Shown in pieces: positions 32,794-41,351 of a stretch of 49,349 bases of DNA; the first letter of the stretch is position 1, and each line of letters starts with the position of its first letter. This stretch comes from Candidatus Polarisedimenticolaceae bacterium. Lineage in GTDB: Bacteria; Acidobacteriota; Polarisedimenticolia; Polarisedimenticolales; DASRJG01. The DNA is taken from the NCBI GenBank assembly GCA_036376135.1, contig DASVAW010000050.1, forward strand, positions 1 through 49,349, given 5' to 3'. The notes under the pieces were generated by a model. The model was given only the letters and a program-made list of their open reading frames with translations, ran no database searches and was not told the DNA's origin. The position numbers and the translations under genes were made by a program.

Positions 32794-34415
32794 CGCGCCC
32801 CTCCGCTCAATCGAAGCTCGAGCCGCGCGGGGGTCGAAGCGACGGCGTCGCTCGCCTCGAGCAGTCGCGTGACCGCGAGGTCGTCGCGGCCGTCGCCGTC
32901 GAGGTCGGCGATGCGCACGAGCGCGAGATCCTCGATCGGGCCGTCGAGTCGGATCTCGACGTCGGGACGGGCGGGGTAGGTCGCTCCGTCCCTTCCGCGA
33001 TGGACGGTGACCGTCGAGCCCCGGCCGAGGTGGACGAAGTCGATCCTCCCGTCGCCGTCGAAGTCTCCCGCGAACTGCGCGATCCGTCCGAGTCGCAGGT
33101 CGTTGAGGTCGAAGGTCAGCTTCTCGGAGAGATCGAGCCCCTTCACCTCCCGGAAGGCGAGTCCCGGACCCTGGCTCCAAACGCCGAAGTCGAGCTCGAT
33201 CGAGATCCGCTTGGAGGTGAGCACGCGCACCGCCTGGAATAGCGAGAAGTCCAGGCGCACCGCGACGAGGTCCTTGCGGGAGTCGCCGTCGAGATCGCGG
33301 AAGGAGGGACCGCCGCCGAATTCCTCCCCGTCGCCCGTCCATCCCGCGGCGGTGAACTCCGCCGCCGGAGTCCCGTCGACCTTCCCGTCGCGGACACGGT
33401 GGATCCGGTAACGGAATCGGGGCTCCTTCGCCTGCTTCAGGTCGCCCCGATCGGTGTCGATCGCCTCGGCGGTCACGACCTCGGCGCGGCCGTCCCCGTC
33501 CAGGTCGCCGAAGTGGGCGAGGTTCCGCCCCTCCGGTCGCGGGCGCTCCTCCTTCCGGTCGCGGGGCCGCGTGGCCGGGGGCGCCGGCTGTCGCAACTGG
33601 GCGCCGGCGAGGTCGATCGGCGCGAGGCTTCCGAATCGGCATTCCCCGAGTCCGCGGGCGACGTGGAGGCTGGGACGGCCGTCGAGCCCCGTCCCGCGGA
33701 GCACCAGGTCGAGGCGGCGATCGCCGTCGACGTCCTCGAAATCGGGGAGGGGGTAGAAGCGGACCAGGGTGCCCTGGTCCCGGGCGCGGTCTCCGGGAAG
33801 CAACGCCCGGAATGCCGGGGCGGACCCGAATCCGCCGTTGCCGCCCCGGTGGATCTCGAGTCCCTCCGCTCCGGGGAACACGAGGTCGGGGACGTCGTCC
33901 GCGTCGAGGTCGCTGACGAATCGGAGCCCCGGAAGGAGCTCGCGGCTCCCGTCGAACACTCCCGCGGCGCGGAGCAGCGGCGTGCGTTCGAGGCGTGGCT
34001 CCGGCTCGGCGACGTACCGCAACGCGTCGACGCCGCCGTCGCCGAGGAGCACGACGCCGGTTCCGGGGGGACCCGCCGCAGCCGCGTGCACGTCGATGCC
34101 GAGATCGAAGGGGGGCGCCGCGGGGACGTACCCCCCCTCGCGTGCGAGGAACGCCCGGGCCTCCCGTCGCTCGAACACCGCCGGGACGATCTCGGTGATG
34201 GAGACGGCCGCCTCGACCCGATCCGAGGAGATCTGCCCCCAGGAGGTGAACGCCAGGACGACGACGAGGTCCCGCCGCGCGTCGCCGTCGAGATCGACGG
34301 AGAGCAACGCCACCGGCGGGGCGGGCAAATCGAGCCGGACCGTGCGCAGGTCGATCGTCCCGGCACGCGCCGGAGCGCATGCGAGCGCGAGGCCGAGCGC
34401 GATCGGTCGGATCAG
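32790..34415 (-). CDS. Secreted FG-GAP/VCBS-repeat protein 2
   Basis: Exported protein of about 541 residues, paralogous in design to the neighbour. A signal peptide IRPIALGLALACAPARA precedes at least six FG-GAP repeats, including SVDLDGDARRDLVVV, SDLDADDVPDLVF, GDLDGDGRAEVVTA, RDLDGDSRKDLVAV, GDFDGDGRIDFVHL and ADLDGDGRDDLAVT. The start is awkward: no ATG or GTG fits the signal peptide directly. CTG 34415 overlaps the preceding stop as CTGA and would begin exactly at the signal peptide, while GTG 34484 would add 23 residues. I use 34415. Confidence 0.78.
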   Translation of the reverse strand: MIRPIALGLALACAPARAGTIDLRTVRLDLPAPPVALLSVDLDGDARRDLVVVLAFTSWGQISSDRVEAAVSITEIVPAVFERREARAFLAREGGYVPAAPPFDLGIDVHAAAAGPPGTGVVLLGDGGVDALRYVAEPEPRLERTPLLRAAGVFDGSRELLPGLRFVSDLDADDVPDLVFPGAEGLEIHRGGNGGFGSAPAFRALLPGDRARDQGTLVRFYPLPDFEDVDGDRRLDLVLRGTGLDGRPSLHVARGLGECRFGSLAPIDLAGAQLRQPAPPATRPRDRKEERPRPEGRNLAHFGDLDGDGRAEVVTAEAIDTDRGDLKQAKEPRFRYRIHRVRDGKVDGTPAAEFTAAGWTGDGEEFGGGPSFRDLDGDSRKDLVAVRLDFSLFQAVRVLTSKRISIELDFGVWSQGPGLAFREVKGLDLSEKLTFDLNDLRLGRIAQFAGDFDGDGRIDFVHLGRGSTVTVHRGRDGATYPARPDVEIRLDGPIEDLALVRIADLDGDGRDDLAVTRLLEASDAVASTPARLELRLSGGAR

Positions 34416-35722
34416 ACGGTGGCGGGAGCCGCGTCGGGAGGCGGCGCCGACGGTTGCGACTTGTTGCGCTTGCGCTGGACCCACCAGTTGCGCGTGGAGA
34501 TCACGACCGTCCCGGGGCCCGCGAGGAACGTCGCCACCAGCACCATCACGCCCAGGACCGGGACCTGTACCGCCAGCCACCACACCGCCAGTCCCCCGGC
34601 GAACTGCGTGTAGCGCGAGGCGTTCTCGCGCCCCAGGCGGCGAAAGATCAGATCGCCCACCCAGGCCGAGACCGGCACGTAGGTGAACGGCACCATCGCG
34701 AAGAACAGGAACCAGTACGCGATGACGAGCGGGATCGTCACGATCAGGATCGCGACGAAGATGGCGGCGAAGGGGGAGAGCCACGCGAGGAATCCTACCC
34801 CGACGCACTGCAGGGGCTCGTCGCGCAGGTTCGTGACGAGGTTCGGGACCAGACGCCGGCCGAGGGCGACGAGGGCGCTGCCCAGCGCCAGGAGGACGAC
34901 GTAGAAGACGAGGAAGAACGTGAGCCCCGTGCCGTCGTCGTCCTCCCTGGAGGAGGACCGGCCCGAGCGCGGGTGGATCACGATCGGGGACTGGGTCACG
35001 GCAGGAGCCTCGACGATCTCGCGACCGTCCTCGTGGAGGCTCCCCTTCACGACTCCCGTGCCGCGCAGGTCCGTCGCCTTGCGCGCGGCGAAGCCGAGGT
35101 CGCCGTCGATACGCGCGCCGGGGTCGACGATGAACTCGTCGACGTCCACGCGCGCGTCGTTCTCGATCACGCCGGAGAAACGCAGCACGCCGCCGGCGAC
35201 CTTCGTCTCGCCCACGATGGTGCCGAGGATCTCGACTTCCTGGCCGGTCAGCACCGCGTCCCCTTCGACGCGCGCCTTCGGACCGATCACGATCTTCCCG
35301 CCGGCGAAGGTCAGGTCGCCGCGGACGATGCCGTCGATACGGGCGTCCGCCACGATCAGGCGGGTGTCCTCGCCGACCTCGCCGGAGATCACCGCGCGCT
35401 CGCCGGTGGCCTGGAGGTTGCCGGTCACCTTGCCGGCGACGCGGGTGTCCTTGGAGAACGCCCACAGGCTTCCGTCGAGGGTGCCGTCGATCGAAACCGC
35501 CTGAACGAACTTGACCGCGCGTCCCTCGTGGACCTTTCCCTTCGGGACCTGCCAGATCCCGTCGCCCTCGAGGTTCGGGACGTCGGGGACTTCCGGCACT
35601 TCCGGGACCGCCGCCACCGGCGGGGTGGGAGGGGGCGGAGCCGACTCCTGCGCCGGAAGCGCGGACCAGGAGCACAGGAGGAGGGCGATCGGCATCACGG
35701 TCCGGAACGGGCTGTTTCTCAT
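34412..35722 (-). CDS. Bactofilin-like (polymer-forming) envelope protein with membrane domain
   Basis: Protein of 436 residues. A signal peptide (MRNSPFRTVMPIALLLCSW), then a Pro-rich linker (PPPPTPPVAAVPEVPEVP), then about 170 residues of bactofilin-type right-handed beta-helix turns: DGTLDGSLWAFS, VAGKVTGNLQATGE, IDGIVRGDLTF, ILGTIVGETKVAGG and so on. Three or four transmembrane helices follow (about 270-415) with a basic tail. Cytoplasmic bactofilins form filaments; this secreted-plus-membrane form would place the beta-helix outside the cytoplasm. GGAGG lies eight bases before ATG 35722. First gene of the operon down to ClC. Confidence 0.83.
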   Translation of the reverse strand: MRNSPFRTVMPIALLLCSWSALPAQESAPPPPTPPVAAVPEVPEVPDVPNLEGDGIWQVPKGKVHEGRAVKFVQAVSIDGTLDGSLWAFSKDTRVAGKVTGNLQATGERAVISGEVGEDTRLIVADARIDGIVRGDLTFAGGKIVIGPKARVEGDAVLTGQEVEILGTIVGETKVAGGVLRFSGVIENDARVDVDEFIVDPGARIDGDLGFAARKATDLRGTGVVKGSLHEDGREIVEAPAVTQSPIVIHPRSGRSSSREDDDGTGLTFFLVFYVVLLALGSALVALGRRLVPNLVTNLRDEPLQCVGVGFLAWLSPFAAIFVAILIVTIPLVIAYWFLFFAMVPFTYVPVSAWVGDLIFRRLGRENASRYTQFAGGLAVWWLAVQVPVLGVMVLVATFLAGPGTVVISTRNWWVQRKRNKSQPSAPPPDAAPATV

Positions 35723-35837
35723 CGCCGTGGCCTCCTTCCCCCGTGGCCTACGATGCATGGTGGCGTCCCGGGTTCGACCCCGGCAACCCGTTCCCGGCCA
35801 GCGGTCGAATCCGCAAAACGAGCGGTCCCGGGGCCCG

Positions 35838-36593
35838 TCACCACGGAATCCTCTCGCGCAGTTTCTGGGCCTGTCGCCGGCTCAGGGGAAGCTGCGTCTT
35901 GGCCTCGTCGCGGATCACGAGCCGGTAGGTCCCGGCGTCCCCGGGCACGATCTCGCCGATCTTCGCGAGGTTCACGAGATAGGCCCGGTGGGTACGGAAA
36001 AAGGACCCCTCGAGGCTGACCTCGAGCTCGGCGAGCGACTTCTCGACGAGGTACCGCGTTTCGCCCACGCGCGCGTGGACGAGGGTGTCGTCGGCCTCGA
36101 ACCACGCGATCTCCGACGGGTCGAGGAGGACGATCTTCGCGCCCCGCTTGGCGGGGATCCGGAAAGGGAGCGGCTGGCCCGGGGGCTTCATCGCCTCGAG
36201 CACGCGCGCGACCGGGGCGGAGGCGTCCTCCTTGGCCGCGACCGCCGCGCGCACCCTGTCGAGCGCCGCGGCCAGGCGCGGCTTGGCGAACGGCTTGAGC
36301 AGGTAATCGACGGAGTTCACCTCGAAGGCGCGCACGGCGTACTGATCGAACGCCGTCGTGAAGACGACCCGCGGAAGGTGTTCGAGGCGGCGAAGCACCT
36401 CGAACCCGTCGCCCCCCGGCATCTGCACGTCGAGGAACAGCAGGTCGGGACGTTCCCCGTCCACGAGCGCGACGGCCGTCTCGACGTCGCCCGCCTCGCC
36501 CACGATCTCGACGTCCGCGTGCTCGGCGAGCATGCGCCGCAGTCGGTCGCGCGCGGGGGACTCGTCGTCGACGAGGACGCATCGAAGGTTCAT
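35838..36593 (-). CDS. LytTR response regulator of the LytS/SpoIIE operon
   Basis: Response regulator of 251 residues. Receiver domain: VLVDDESPARDRLRRML, phospho-Asp in LLFLDVQMPG, and LLKPF. LytTR DNA-binding domain from about residue 150, with IAWFEADDTLVHARVG, FFRTHRAYLVNLAKI and the final LSRRQAQKLRE. Its partner is the LytS-type kinase directly upstream, overlapping by ATGA. Targets are unknown. No sharp terminator lies in the 115 bases to the bactofilin-like gene. Confidence 0.93.
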   Translation of the reverse strand: MNLRCVLVDDESPARDRLRRMLAEHADVEIVGEAGDVETAVALVDGERPDLLFLDVQMPGGDGFEVLRRLEHLPRVVFTTAFDQYAVRAFEVNSVDYLLKPFAKPRLAAALDRVRAAVAAKEDASAPVARVLEAMKPPGQPLPFRIPAKRGAKIVLLDPSEIAWFEADDTLVHARVGETRYLVEKSLAELEVSLEGSFFRTHRAYLVNLAKIGEIVPGDAGTYRLVIRDEAKTQLPLSRRQAQKLRERIPW

Positions 36594-37681
36594 GGTTCGC
36601 TCCTCCCGGCAGCGGCGAACGGCAGCTCGACGCGGGCGCAGGCGCCTCGGCCTCCCGGACCGGCGACGAGATCGAATCGGGCTTCCCGACCGTAGCGGGT
36701 CTCGAGGCGGCGCCGCACGTTCCCGAGCGCGTGGTCGTGGCTCACGAGGGTCGCGGGATCGGCGCGAAGTCCGGCCCCGTCGTCGGCGACCTCGACGCAC
36801 AGGCGGCCGTCGGCGACGGCCGCCGCGATGCGCACCGTGCCGCCGCCGGGAACGGGGGCGATTCCGTGGCCGACCGCGTTCTCGACGAGCGGCTGAAGGA
36901 TCAGCCCGGGCACGAGCGCCGCGCGCGCGCGAGGGTCGATCGTCCACGCGACGCGAAGGCGGTCTCCGAACCGGGCGCGCTCGATCGTGAGGTACTGCTC
37001 CACGAAGTCGAGCTCCTCGGACAGGGCGACCGCGTTGGCGCCGGCCGCCTTGAAGGTGTAGCGGAAGAGGCCGGCGAGGGTGAGCACGACCTCTTCCGCC
37101 TTCTCCGGATCGGCGCCGACGAGCGAGGAGATCGTGTTGAGGGTGTTGAAGAAGAAGTGCGGGTTGATCCGCGCCTGCAGCGCCGAAAGCTCCGCGCGGG
37201 CGGCCTGCTCCTGCAGGCGGGCCTCGACCAGGCGGACCTCCTCGACCTCGCGCAGCGACTCCGCCAGGCGCCAGCGCATCCCCTCGTAGCTCCACGCGAC
37301 GTTGCCCACGACGAGGGCGAGGACGGAGTTCACCGACGCCAGCGCGAGGACGCGCGTCGGGTCGGCGAGGGCGAAAAGCGGGAAGAGGGTGATCGCGAGG
37401 AAGGTCCCGGCGAACGAGCCGGAGAGCAACGCGATCTCCAGGAGCGCGAAGCGCGCGACCGGAGGAAGTCGGCGCAGCCTGGGGTAGAGGACGACCGCCG
37501 ACAGGAAGACGCTGAAGCCGACGACGTTCGCGAAGACGACCGACACGGCGAGCACGCGGGAGTCGAAGCCCCCCTCGCGGAAGACGCCCACCGCGAGTCC
37601 GGTCGCGGCTCCGGCCACGGTGCTCCCGGCGCCCCAGGTCAGGACCTGCGCCCAGAGCGCCGTCGCCCGCGGCGCGCTCAC
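36590..37681 (-). CDS. LytS-type (His_kinase/HATPase) sensor kinase with 4-TM sensor
   Basis: Membrane histidine kinase of 363 residues. Four transmembrane helices (about 8-140) form the sensor, followed by a coiled segment RLAESLREVEEVRLVEARL. The phospho-His is in ARINPHFFFNTLNTISSL, the N box is LQPLVENAVGHGI, and the G box DDGAGL. It signals to the LytTR regulator downstream. The 4-TM sensor is clearly related to that of the adjacent SpoIIE phosphatase: SVVFANVVGFSVFLSAVVLY aligns with SVLFAEVVGFTSLLSTRVVF, and further blocks match. GTG 37681 overlaps the phosphatase stop (GTGA). Confidence 0.92.
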   Translation of the reverse strand: MSAPRATALWAQVLTWGAGSTVAGAATGLAVGVFREGGFDSRVLAVSVVFANVVGFSVFLSAVVLYPRLRRLPPVARFALLEIALLSGSFAGTFLAITLFPLFALADPTRVLALASVNSVLALVVGNVAWSYEGMRWRLAESLREVEEVRLVEARLQEQAARAELSALQARINPHFFFNTLNTISSLVGADPEKAEEVVLTLAGLFRYTFKAAGANAVALSEELDFVEQYLTIERARFGDRLRVAWTIDPRARAALVPGLILQPLVENAVGHGIAPVPGGGTVRIAAAVADGRLCVEVADDGAGLRADPATLVSHDHALGNVRRRLETRYGREARFDLVAGPGGRGACARVELPFAAAGRSEP

Positions 37682-38868
37682 ATCGCCCTCACGACGACGA
37701 GGGTCAGGTCGTCGTGGGGGGGCGCCCCGCCCCGCCAGCGATCGACCTCGCGCTCGATCTCGTCGAGCGCGGCCTCGAGACCTCCCCGGCGGTGGCGCGC
37801 GAGGATCTCGACCAGCCGATCCTCGCCGAACTCGTTCCCCTGCGGGTCGGGGGCCTCGACCACACCGTCGGTGAAGAACGCCACCACGTCGCCGGGAGCG
37901 AGCACGCGGACGTCCTCCGCGTAGCGGCGGTCGGGGAACAGGCCGATCGGCATCCCGCCGGCCGTGAGACGGATCGACCCTTCCGCGCAGAGGTGGATCG
38001 GCGGGACGTGCCCGGCGTTGCTGAAGGCGAGCGTGCGTGCCGCGCCGTCCCACGAGGCGAAAAAGCAGGTGGCGTAACGGGCGGCCGACGTCGTGTCGTG
38101 CAGCATCGTGTTGAGCCGCGCCTGGACTTCCGCCGGCGGAACGCCCGGGAGCGCGATCGAACGGACCGAGCCCTGGAGCCCCGCCATCAGGAGCGCCGCG
38201 GGGATGCCTTTCCCCGACACGTCCGCGATCACGATGGCGAGGCGGTCGCCCGCGAGGGGCAGGAAGTCGAAATAGTCGCCTCCCACGCCCACCGCGGGGA
38301 TGCAGCGCCCGGCCAGCTCGAGGCCGCGCACCTCCGGGAGGCGCCGGGGAAGCAGCTCGTGCTGCACCTCCCGGGCGATCGCGACCTCGCGCTCGAGCCG
38401 CTCCTTCTCGCGCAGCGCCTGGTAGGAGGCCTCGATCTGGCGCCGCATGGTGTCGTAGGTGAACAGCGCGAAACCGGTGAGGACGGCGAGGATCGCGTTC
38501 ACGAGCACGATCACCGAGACCATGCGCAGGTTGGCCAGGGCGTAGAGCGGTTGCGAGGCGAGGACCGCCACGGAGCCGAACACGGTCCCCGCGAACAGGG
38601 TCATTGCCTGGAGGCCGAAACGCACCGAGGTCGACAGGCGCCGGAACATCGGGAAGACCACCCGCGTGGACAGAAGCGACGTGAACCCGACGACCTCCGC
38701 GAAGAGGACGCTCGTGGTGAGCAGCGGCACGAAGTCGGCGCGCCTCTGGGTCGCGAAGACGATGCTGGCGGCCACGAGGCATCCGACGAGCCCCCAGGTC
38801 AAGGCCCACGCCGCGGCGAAGATCCAGGAGGAGCGCCGGGTGGGCGCCGCCTCGATCAGCGAGGCCAC
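37678..38868 (-). CDS. SpoIIE/RsbU-type PP2C phosphatase with 4-TM sensor
   Basis: Membrane protein of 396 residues with the same four-helix sensor as the kinase (about 12-145), a helical linker QIEASYQALREKERLEREV, and a PP2C-like serine phosphatase domain (about 175-395). Its metal motifs include VGGDYFDFLPL, VIADVSGKGIPAALLMA, FSNAGHVPP, FFTDGVVEA and the final HDDLTLVVVR. Such phosphatases activate anti-anti-sigma factors in partner-switching; none is encoded in the window. GTG 38868 overlaps the UbiA stop by 13 bases, and its own stop overlaps the kinase start. Confidence 0.92.
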   Translation of the reverse strand: MASLIEAAPTRRSSWIFAAAWALTWGLVGCLVAASIVFATQRRADFVPLLTTSVLFAEVVGFTSLLSTRVVFPMFRRLSTSVRFGLQAMTLFAGTVFGSVAVLASQPLYALANLRMVSVIVLVNAILAVLTGFALFTYDTMRRQIEASYQALREKERLEREVAIAREVQHELLPRRLPEVRGLELAGRCIPAVGVGGDYFDFLPLAGDRLAIVIADVSGKGIPAALLMAGLQGSVRSIALPGVPPAEVQARLNTMLHDTTSAARYATCFFASWDGAARTLAFSNAGHVPPIHLCAEGSIRLTAGGMPIGLFPDRRYAEDVRVLAPGDVVAFFTDGVVEAPDPQGNEFGEDRLVEILARHRRGGLEAALDEIEREVDRWRGGAPPHDDLTLVVVRAM

Positions 38869-39632
38869 GCCCGCTCCAGGACGAAGGCGGCGGCGACGAG
38901 GGCGGCGAACGTCGCCGCCGCCGCGGGGGCGGGGACCGGCACGGGCCTGCCGGCGGCCTCCGCGAGGAGCGGGATCGTCGCGACGGCCGCGATCCAGGCG
39001 AGCGACGGGTAGTCGCCGGTCGCGGTCGCCAGGGCGAGGGCGGCAAGCGAGGCGAGTACCCCGAGGGCGAGGGCCTCGCGGGGAAGTCGGCCCGCCTGGG
39101 TCGTCGTCGCGGCGAACACCCCCACGGGAAGCGCGGCGACGAGCGCCCCGAGCGACGCCTCGGAGCTTTGCGCCGCGTACCCCCCCACGACCGCCGCCGG
39201 GCCGAGGGCGACGAACGCGCACGCGAACGCGGGGCCCGGGCCGTACTGGGCGAGGGCGAGCGGCGGGACCGCATACGCCGCCCCCGCGAGCGCGCCGAGG
39301 AGGGCCCAGCCGAGCACGGCGGCTCCCGAAACCCACGCGACGCCGAATCCGAAGGCGGCGGCCAGCGCCAGCGAAGCGCCGGCGAGGGTCGCCGCCTCCT
39401 GCACCGTGGGCTCCCGCCGGTCGGAGAGCGGGGTTTCCGGGTGGAAGATCGTGTCGGCGAGGTGCCCGGCGAACGAGGCCAGCCACGACCCGAGCAGGCA
39501 CGCGACGAGGACGCCCGGGCGGAAGGGGAGGCGATCGTGCAGGGCGAAGGCCGCCCCCACGAGGACGCAGGCGGGAGCGACGAGCGTCCGCGTGCCGCCG
39601 ACGACGCGGAGCCAGAGTGGGAGACGGTCCAC
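38856..39632 (-). CDS. UbiA-family prenyltransferase-like membrane protein (degenerate Asp motifs)
   Basis: Polytopic membrane protein of 258 residues resembling UbiA/MenA-type prenyltransferases. The first Asp-rich region reads FAGHLADTIFHPETPLSDRR, where MenA has NDxxD, so the Asn and part of the motif differ. AAYAVPPLALAQYGPGPAFA and ALGPAAVVGGYAAQ follow the MenA pattern, and the second motif is reduced to ATTTQAGRLP. It may prenylate a quinone or another acceptor, or it may have lost activity. GTG 39632 lies seven bases after TATTAT, back to back with moaA. The product feeds the same operon as the signalling genes. Confidence 0.72.
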   Translation of the reverse strand: MDRLPLWLRVVGGTRTLVAPACVLVGAAFALHDRLPFRPGVLVACLLGSWLASFAGHLADTIFHPETPLSDRREPTVQEAATLAGASLALAAAFGFGVAWVSGAAVLGWALLGALAGAAYAVPPLALAQYGPGPAFACAFVALGPAAVVGGYAAQSSEASLGALVAALPVGVFAATTTQAGRLPREALALGVLASLAALALATATGDYPSLAWIAAVATIPLLAEAAGRPVPVPAPAAAATFAALVAAAFVLERAWPR

Positions 39633-39638
39633 GGCGCC

Positions 39639-39645
39639 TATAATA
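39639..39645. promoter_or_regulatory. Symmetric divergent promoter of moaA and the UbiA-like gene
   Basis: Within seven bases lie TATAAT on the plus strand (39639-39644) and TATTAT on the minus strand (39645-39640). Both start codons (GTG 39652 and GTG 39632) are exactly seven bases from their -10 box, with no ribosome site, and only 19 bases separate the two genes. Both messages should be leaderless. No good -35 is visible on either side. Confidence 0.62.
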
Positions 39646-39651
39646 ACGATC

Positions 39652-40644
39652 GTGCCCCTCGTCGACGGCTTCGGACGCGTCCACGACGATCTTCGCGTGT
39701 CGGTAACCGACCGCTGCAACCTCCGCTGCGCCTACTGCATGCCGGAGGAGCCGGAGTGGTTCCCGCGGGAGGAGATCCTCCGCTACGAGGAAGCGGCCCG
39801 GCTGGTCCGCGTGGCCGCGGAGCAGGGGATTCGCAAAGTCCGTGTGACCGGAGGGGAGCCCCTCGTGCGACGCGACGTCGACGTCTTCGTCGCCGCCGTC
39901 GCGGCGATCCCGGGGATCGACGACCTCTCGCTGACCACGAACGGCGTGCTCCTGGAGAAGTTCGCCCCGCGGCTCGCCGCGGCGGGACTCCGGCGCGTCA
40001 ACGTGAGCCTCGACTCCCTGAGGCGCGATCGCTTCGCGAGGCTGACGGGGCGCGACCGGCTCGCCGACGTGCTGCGCGGCCTCGAGGCCGCCGCCGCGGC
40101 CGGCCTCGGCCCGGTCAAGATCAACGCGGTGCTCCTGCGAGGGATCAACGACGACGAGGCGATCGATCTCGTCGCGTTCGGAAGGGAGCGCGGCTACGAG
40201 GTGCGCTTCATCGAGTTCATGCCCCTGGACAACGACCGCACGTGGGACCTCTCCCGGGTCGTGAGCGGGGCCTCGGTCCGGCGCGCGCTCCACGCGCGCT
40301 GGCCTCTCGTTCCCGACCCCGACCGCGATCGGCGCGCTCCCGCGACGCGGTTCCTCTTCGCGGACGGCGGGGGCGCCGTCGGGTTCATCAACTCGGTGAC
40401 CGAGCCGTTCTGCGCCGACTGCGGGCGCCTCCGCCTCACCTCCGACGGGAAGCTCCGCGTCTGCCTCTACGACGACCGCGAGGACGACCTCAAGGCGGCG
40501 ATGCGCGCCGGCGCGACCGACGCCGACCTCGTCGCGCGGATGCAGGCGGCCGTGTCGCGGAAGGGGCGCGGCGGCGCGGTGGACATCCTCGAGCGCCGGG
40601 AGGCGCTGCCGCTGCGCCGCACGATGCACCAGATCGGCGGTTAG
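39652..40644 (+). CDS. moaA: GTP 3',8-cyclase (MoaA), molybdenum cofactor synthesis
   Basis: Radical SAM enzyme of 330 residues that turns GTP into 3',8-cyclo-GTP, the first step of molybdopterin synthesis. The SAM cluster motif is SVTDRCNLRCAYCMPEE (CX3CX2C), with RVTGGEPLVRRD after it. The second C-terminal cluster is FCADCGRLRLTSDGKLRVCL (CX2CX13C). The protein ends in a diglycine (MHQIGG), which is required for activity in known MoaA. GTG 39652 follows the TATAAT box. Other mo-cofactor genes are not nearby. The stop overlaps the LON-domain gene by four bases. Confidence 0.96.
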   Translation: MPLVDGFGRVHDDLRVSVTDRCNLRCAYCMPEEPEWFPREEILRYEEAARLVRVAAEQGIRKVRVTGGEPLVRRDVDVFVAAVAAIPGIDDLSLTTNGVLLEKFAPRLAAAGLRRVNVSLDSLRRDRFARLTGRDRLADVLRGLEAAAAAGLGPVKINAVLLRGINDDEAIDLVAFGRERGYEVRFIEFMPLDNDRTWDLSRVVSGASVRRALHARWPLVPDPDRDRRAPATRFLFADGGGAVGFINSVTEPFCADCGRLRLTSDGKLRVCLYDDREDDLKAAMRAGATDADLVARMQAAVSRKGRGGAVDILERREALPLRRTMHQIGG

Positions 40645-41345
40645 TTCACCGAGTTGTCGCCTTCGTCGCTGCCGCGCAGGGACTTGAGGCGCAGCACCCG
40701 CTCGAGGACCTCGTTGAGCATCGCCGCCGCCTTGGCGTGCCGGCGCAGGAGATCGCTTTCCTCCAGCAGCGCCTGCCGGACCGCCGGGTCGACCGGGAGG
40801 TTCGCGCAGGCCCCGTTCACCGCGGTGTCGAAGGGGATCCGCTCGTCGAGCACGATCCCCTGGCCCCCGCGGTCGGTCAGCTCCCGCACGAGGCAACCGT
40901 GGGAGGCGAGCAGGTCGAGCTTCGCGGCGCGCAGGGCGGGGGAGGCGTCGTCGCCGCCGGCCTCGGGGATCTCCTTCGCGCGCACCGTGCGATAGGGCCG
41001 GTCGCGAACGACCTCCCCCAGCTCGACGCGCACGAGGCCGACGAGCCGCAGGTTGAATTTCCCGTCGGGCAGCGGTTCGAGATCCTCGATCCGTCCCACG
41101 GTGGCCACGGAGTGAAACGGCGGGTTTCCCTCGTAATCCTCCTCCCACCCCGGCCGGAGCAGGGAGACGGCGATCAGCCCCGCCCCTTGCGTCGCGTCGC
41201 GGACCATCGCACGGTACCGGGGCTCGAAGACGTGCAGAGGAAGCACGGTGCGAGGGAAGAAGACCACGTTGGGGAGCGGGAAGACCGGCACCAGGTTCCC
41301 CGCGGGGAGGATCCTGGACTCGGGCGAGCCTTCGGCGCCGGACAT
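40641..41345 (-). CDS. LON peptidase substrate-binding (LON_N) domain protein
   Basis: Soluble protein of 234 residues consisting of the Lon N-terminal (PUA-like) domain without ATPase or peptidase parts. Typical blocks are VPVFPLPNVVFFPRTVLPLH, VFEPRYRAMVRDA, GLIAVSLLRPGWE and VGRIEDLEPLPDGKFNLRLVG. The family (COG2802) is probably a binding or adaptor protein; no reaction is known. ATG 41345 lies six bases after TAGAAT, with no ribosome site. It is convergent with moaA and diverges from the M14 gene. Confidence 0.9.
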   Translation of the reverse strand: MSGAEGSPESRILPAGNLVPVFPLPNVVFFPRTVLPLHVFEPRYRAMVRDATQGAGLIAVSLLRPGWEEDYEGNPPFHSVATVGRIEDLEPLPDGKFNLRLVGLVRVELGEVVRDRPYRTVRAKEIPEAGGDDASPALRAAKLDLLASHGCLVRELTDRGGQGIVLDERIPFDTAVNGACANLPVDPAVRQALLEESDLLRRHAKAAAMLNEVLERVLRLKSLRGSDEGDNSVN

Positions 41346-41351
41346 GCCGGG

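Noticed and set aside
35766-35783. CCGGGTTCGACCCCGG resembling a tRNA T-arm
   Set aside because: No acceptor stem, anticodon arm or D-arm could be matched around it in the 115-base gap.
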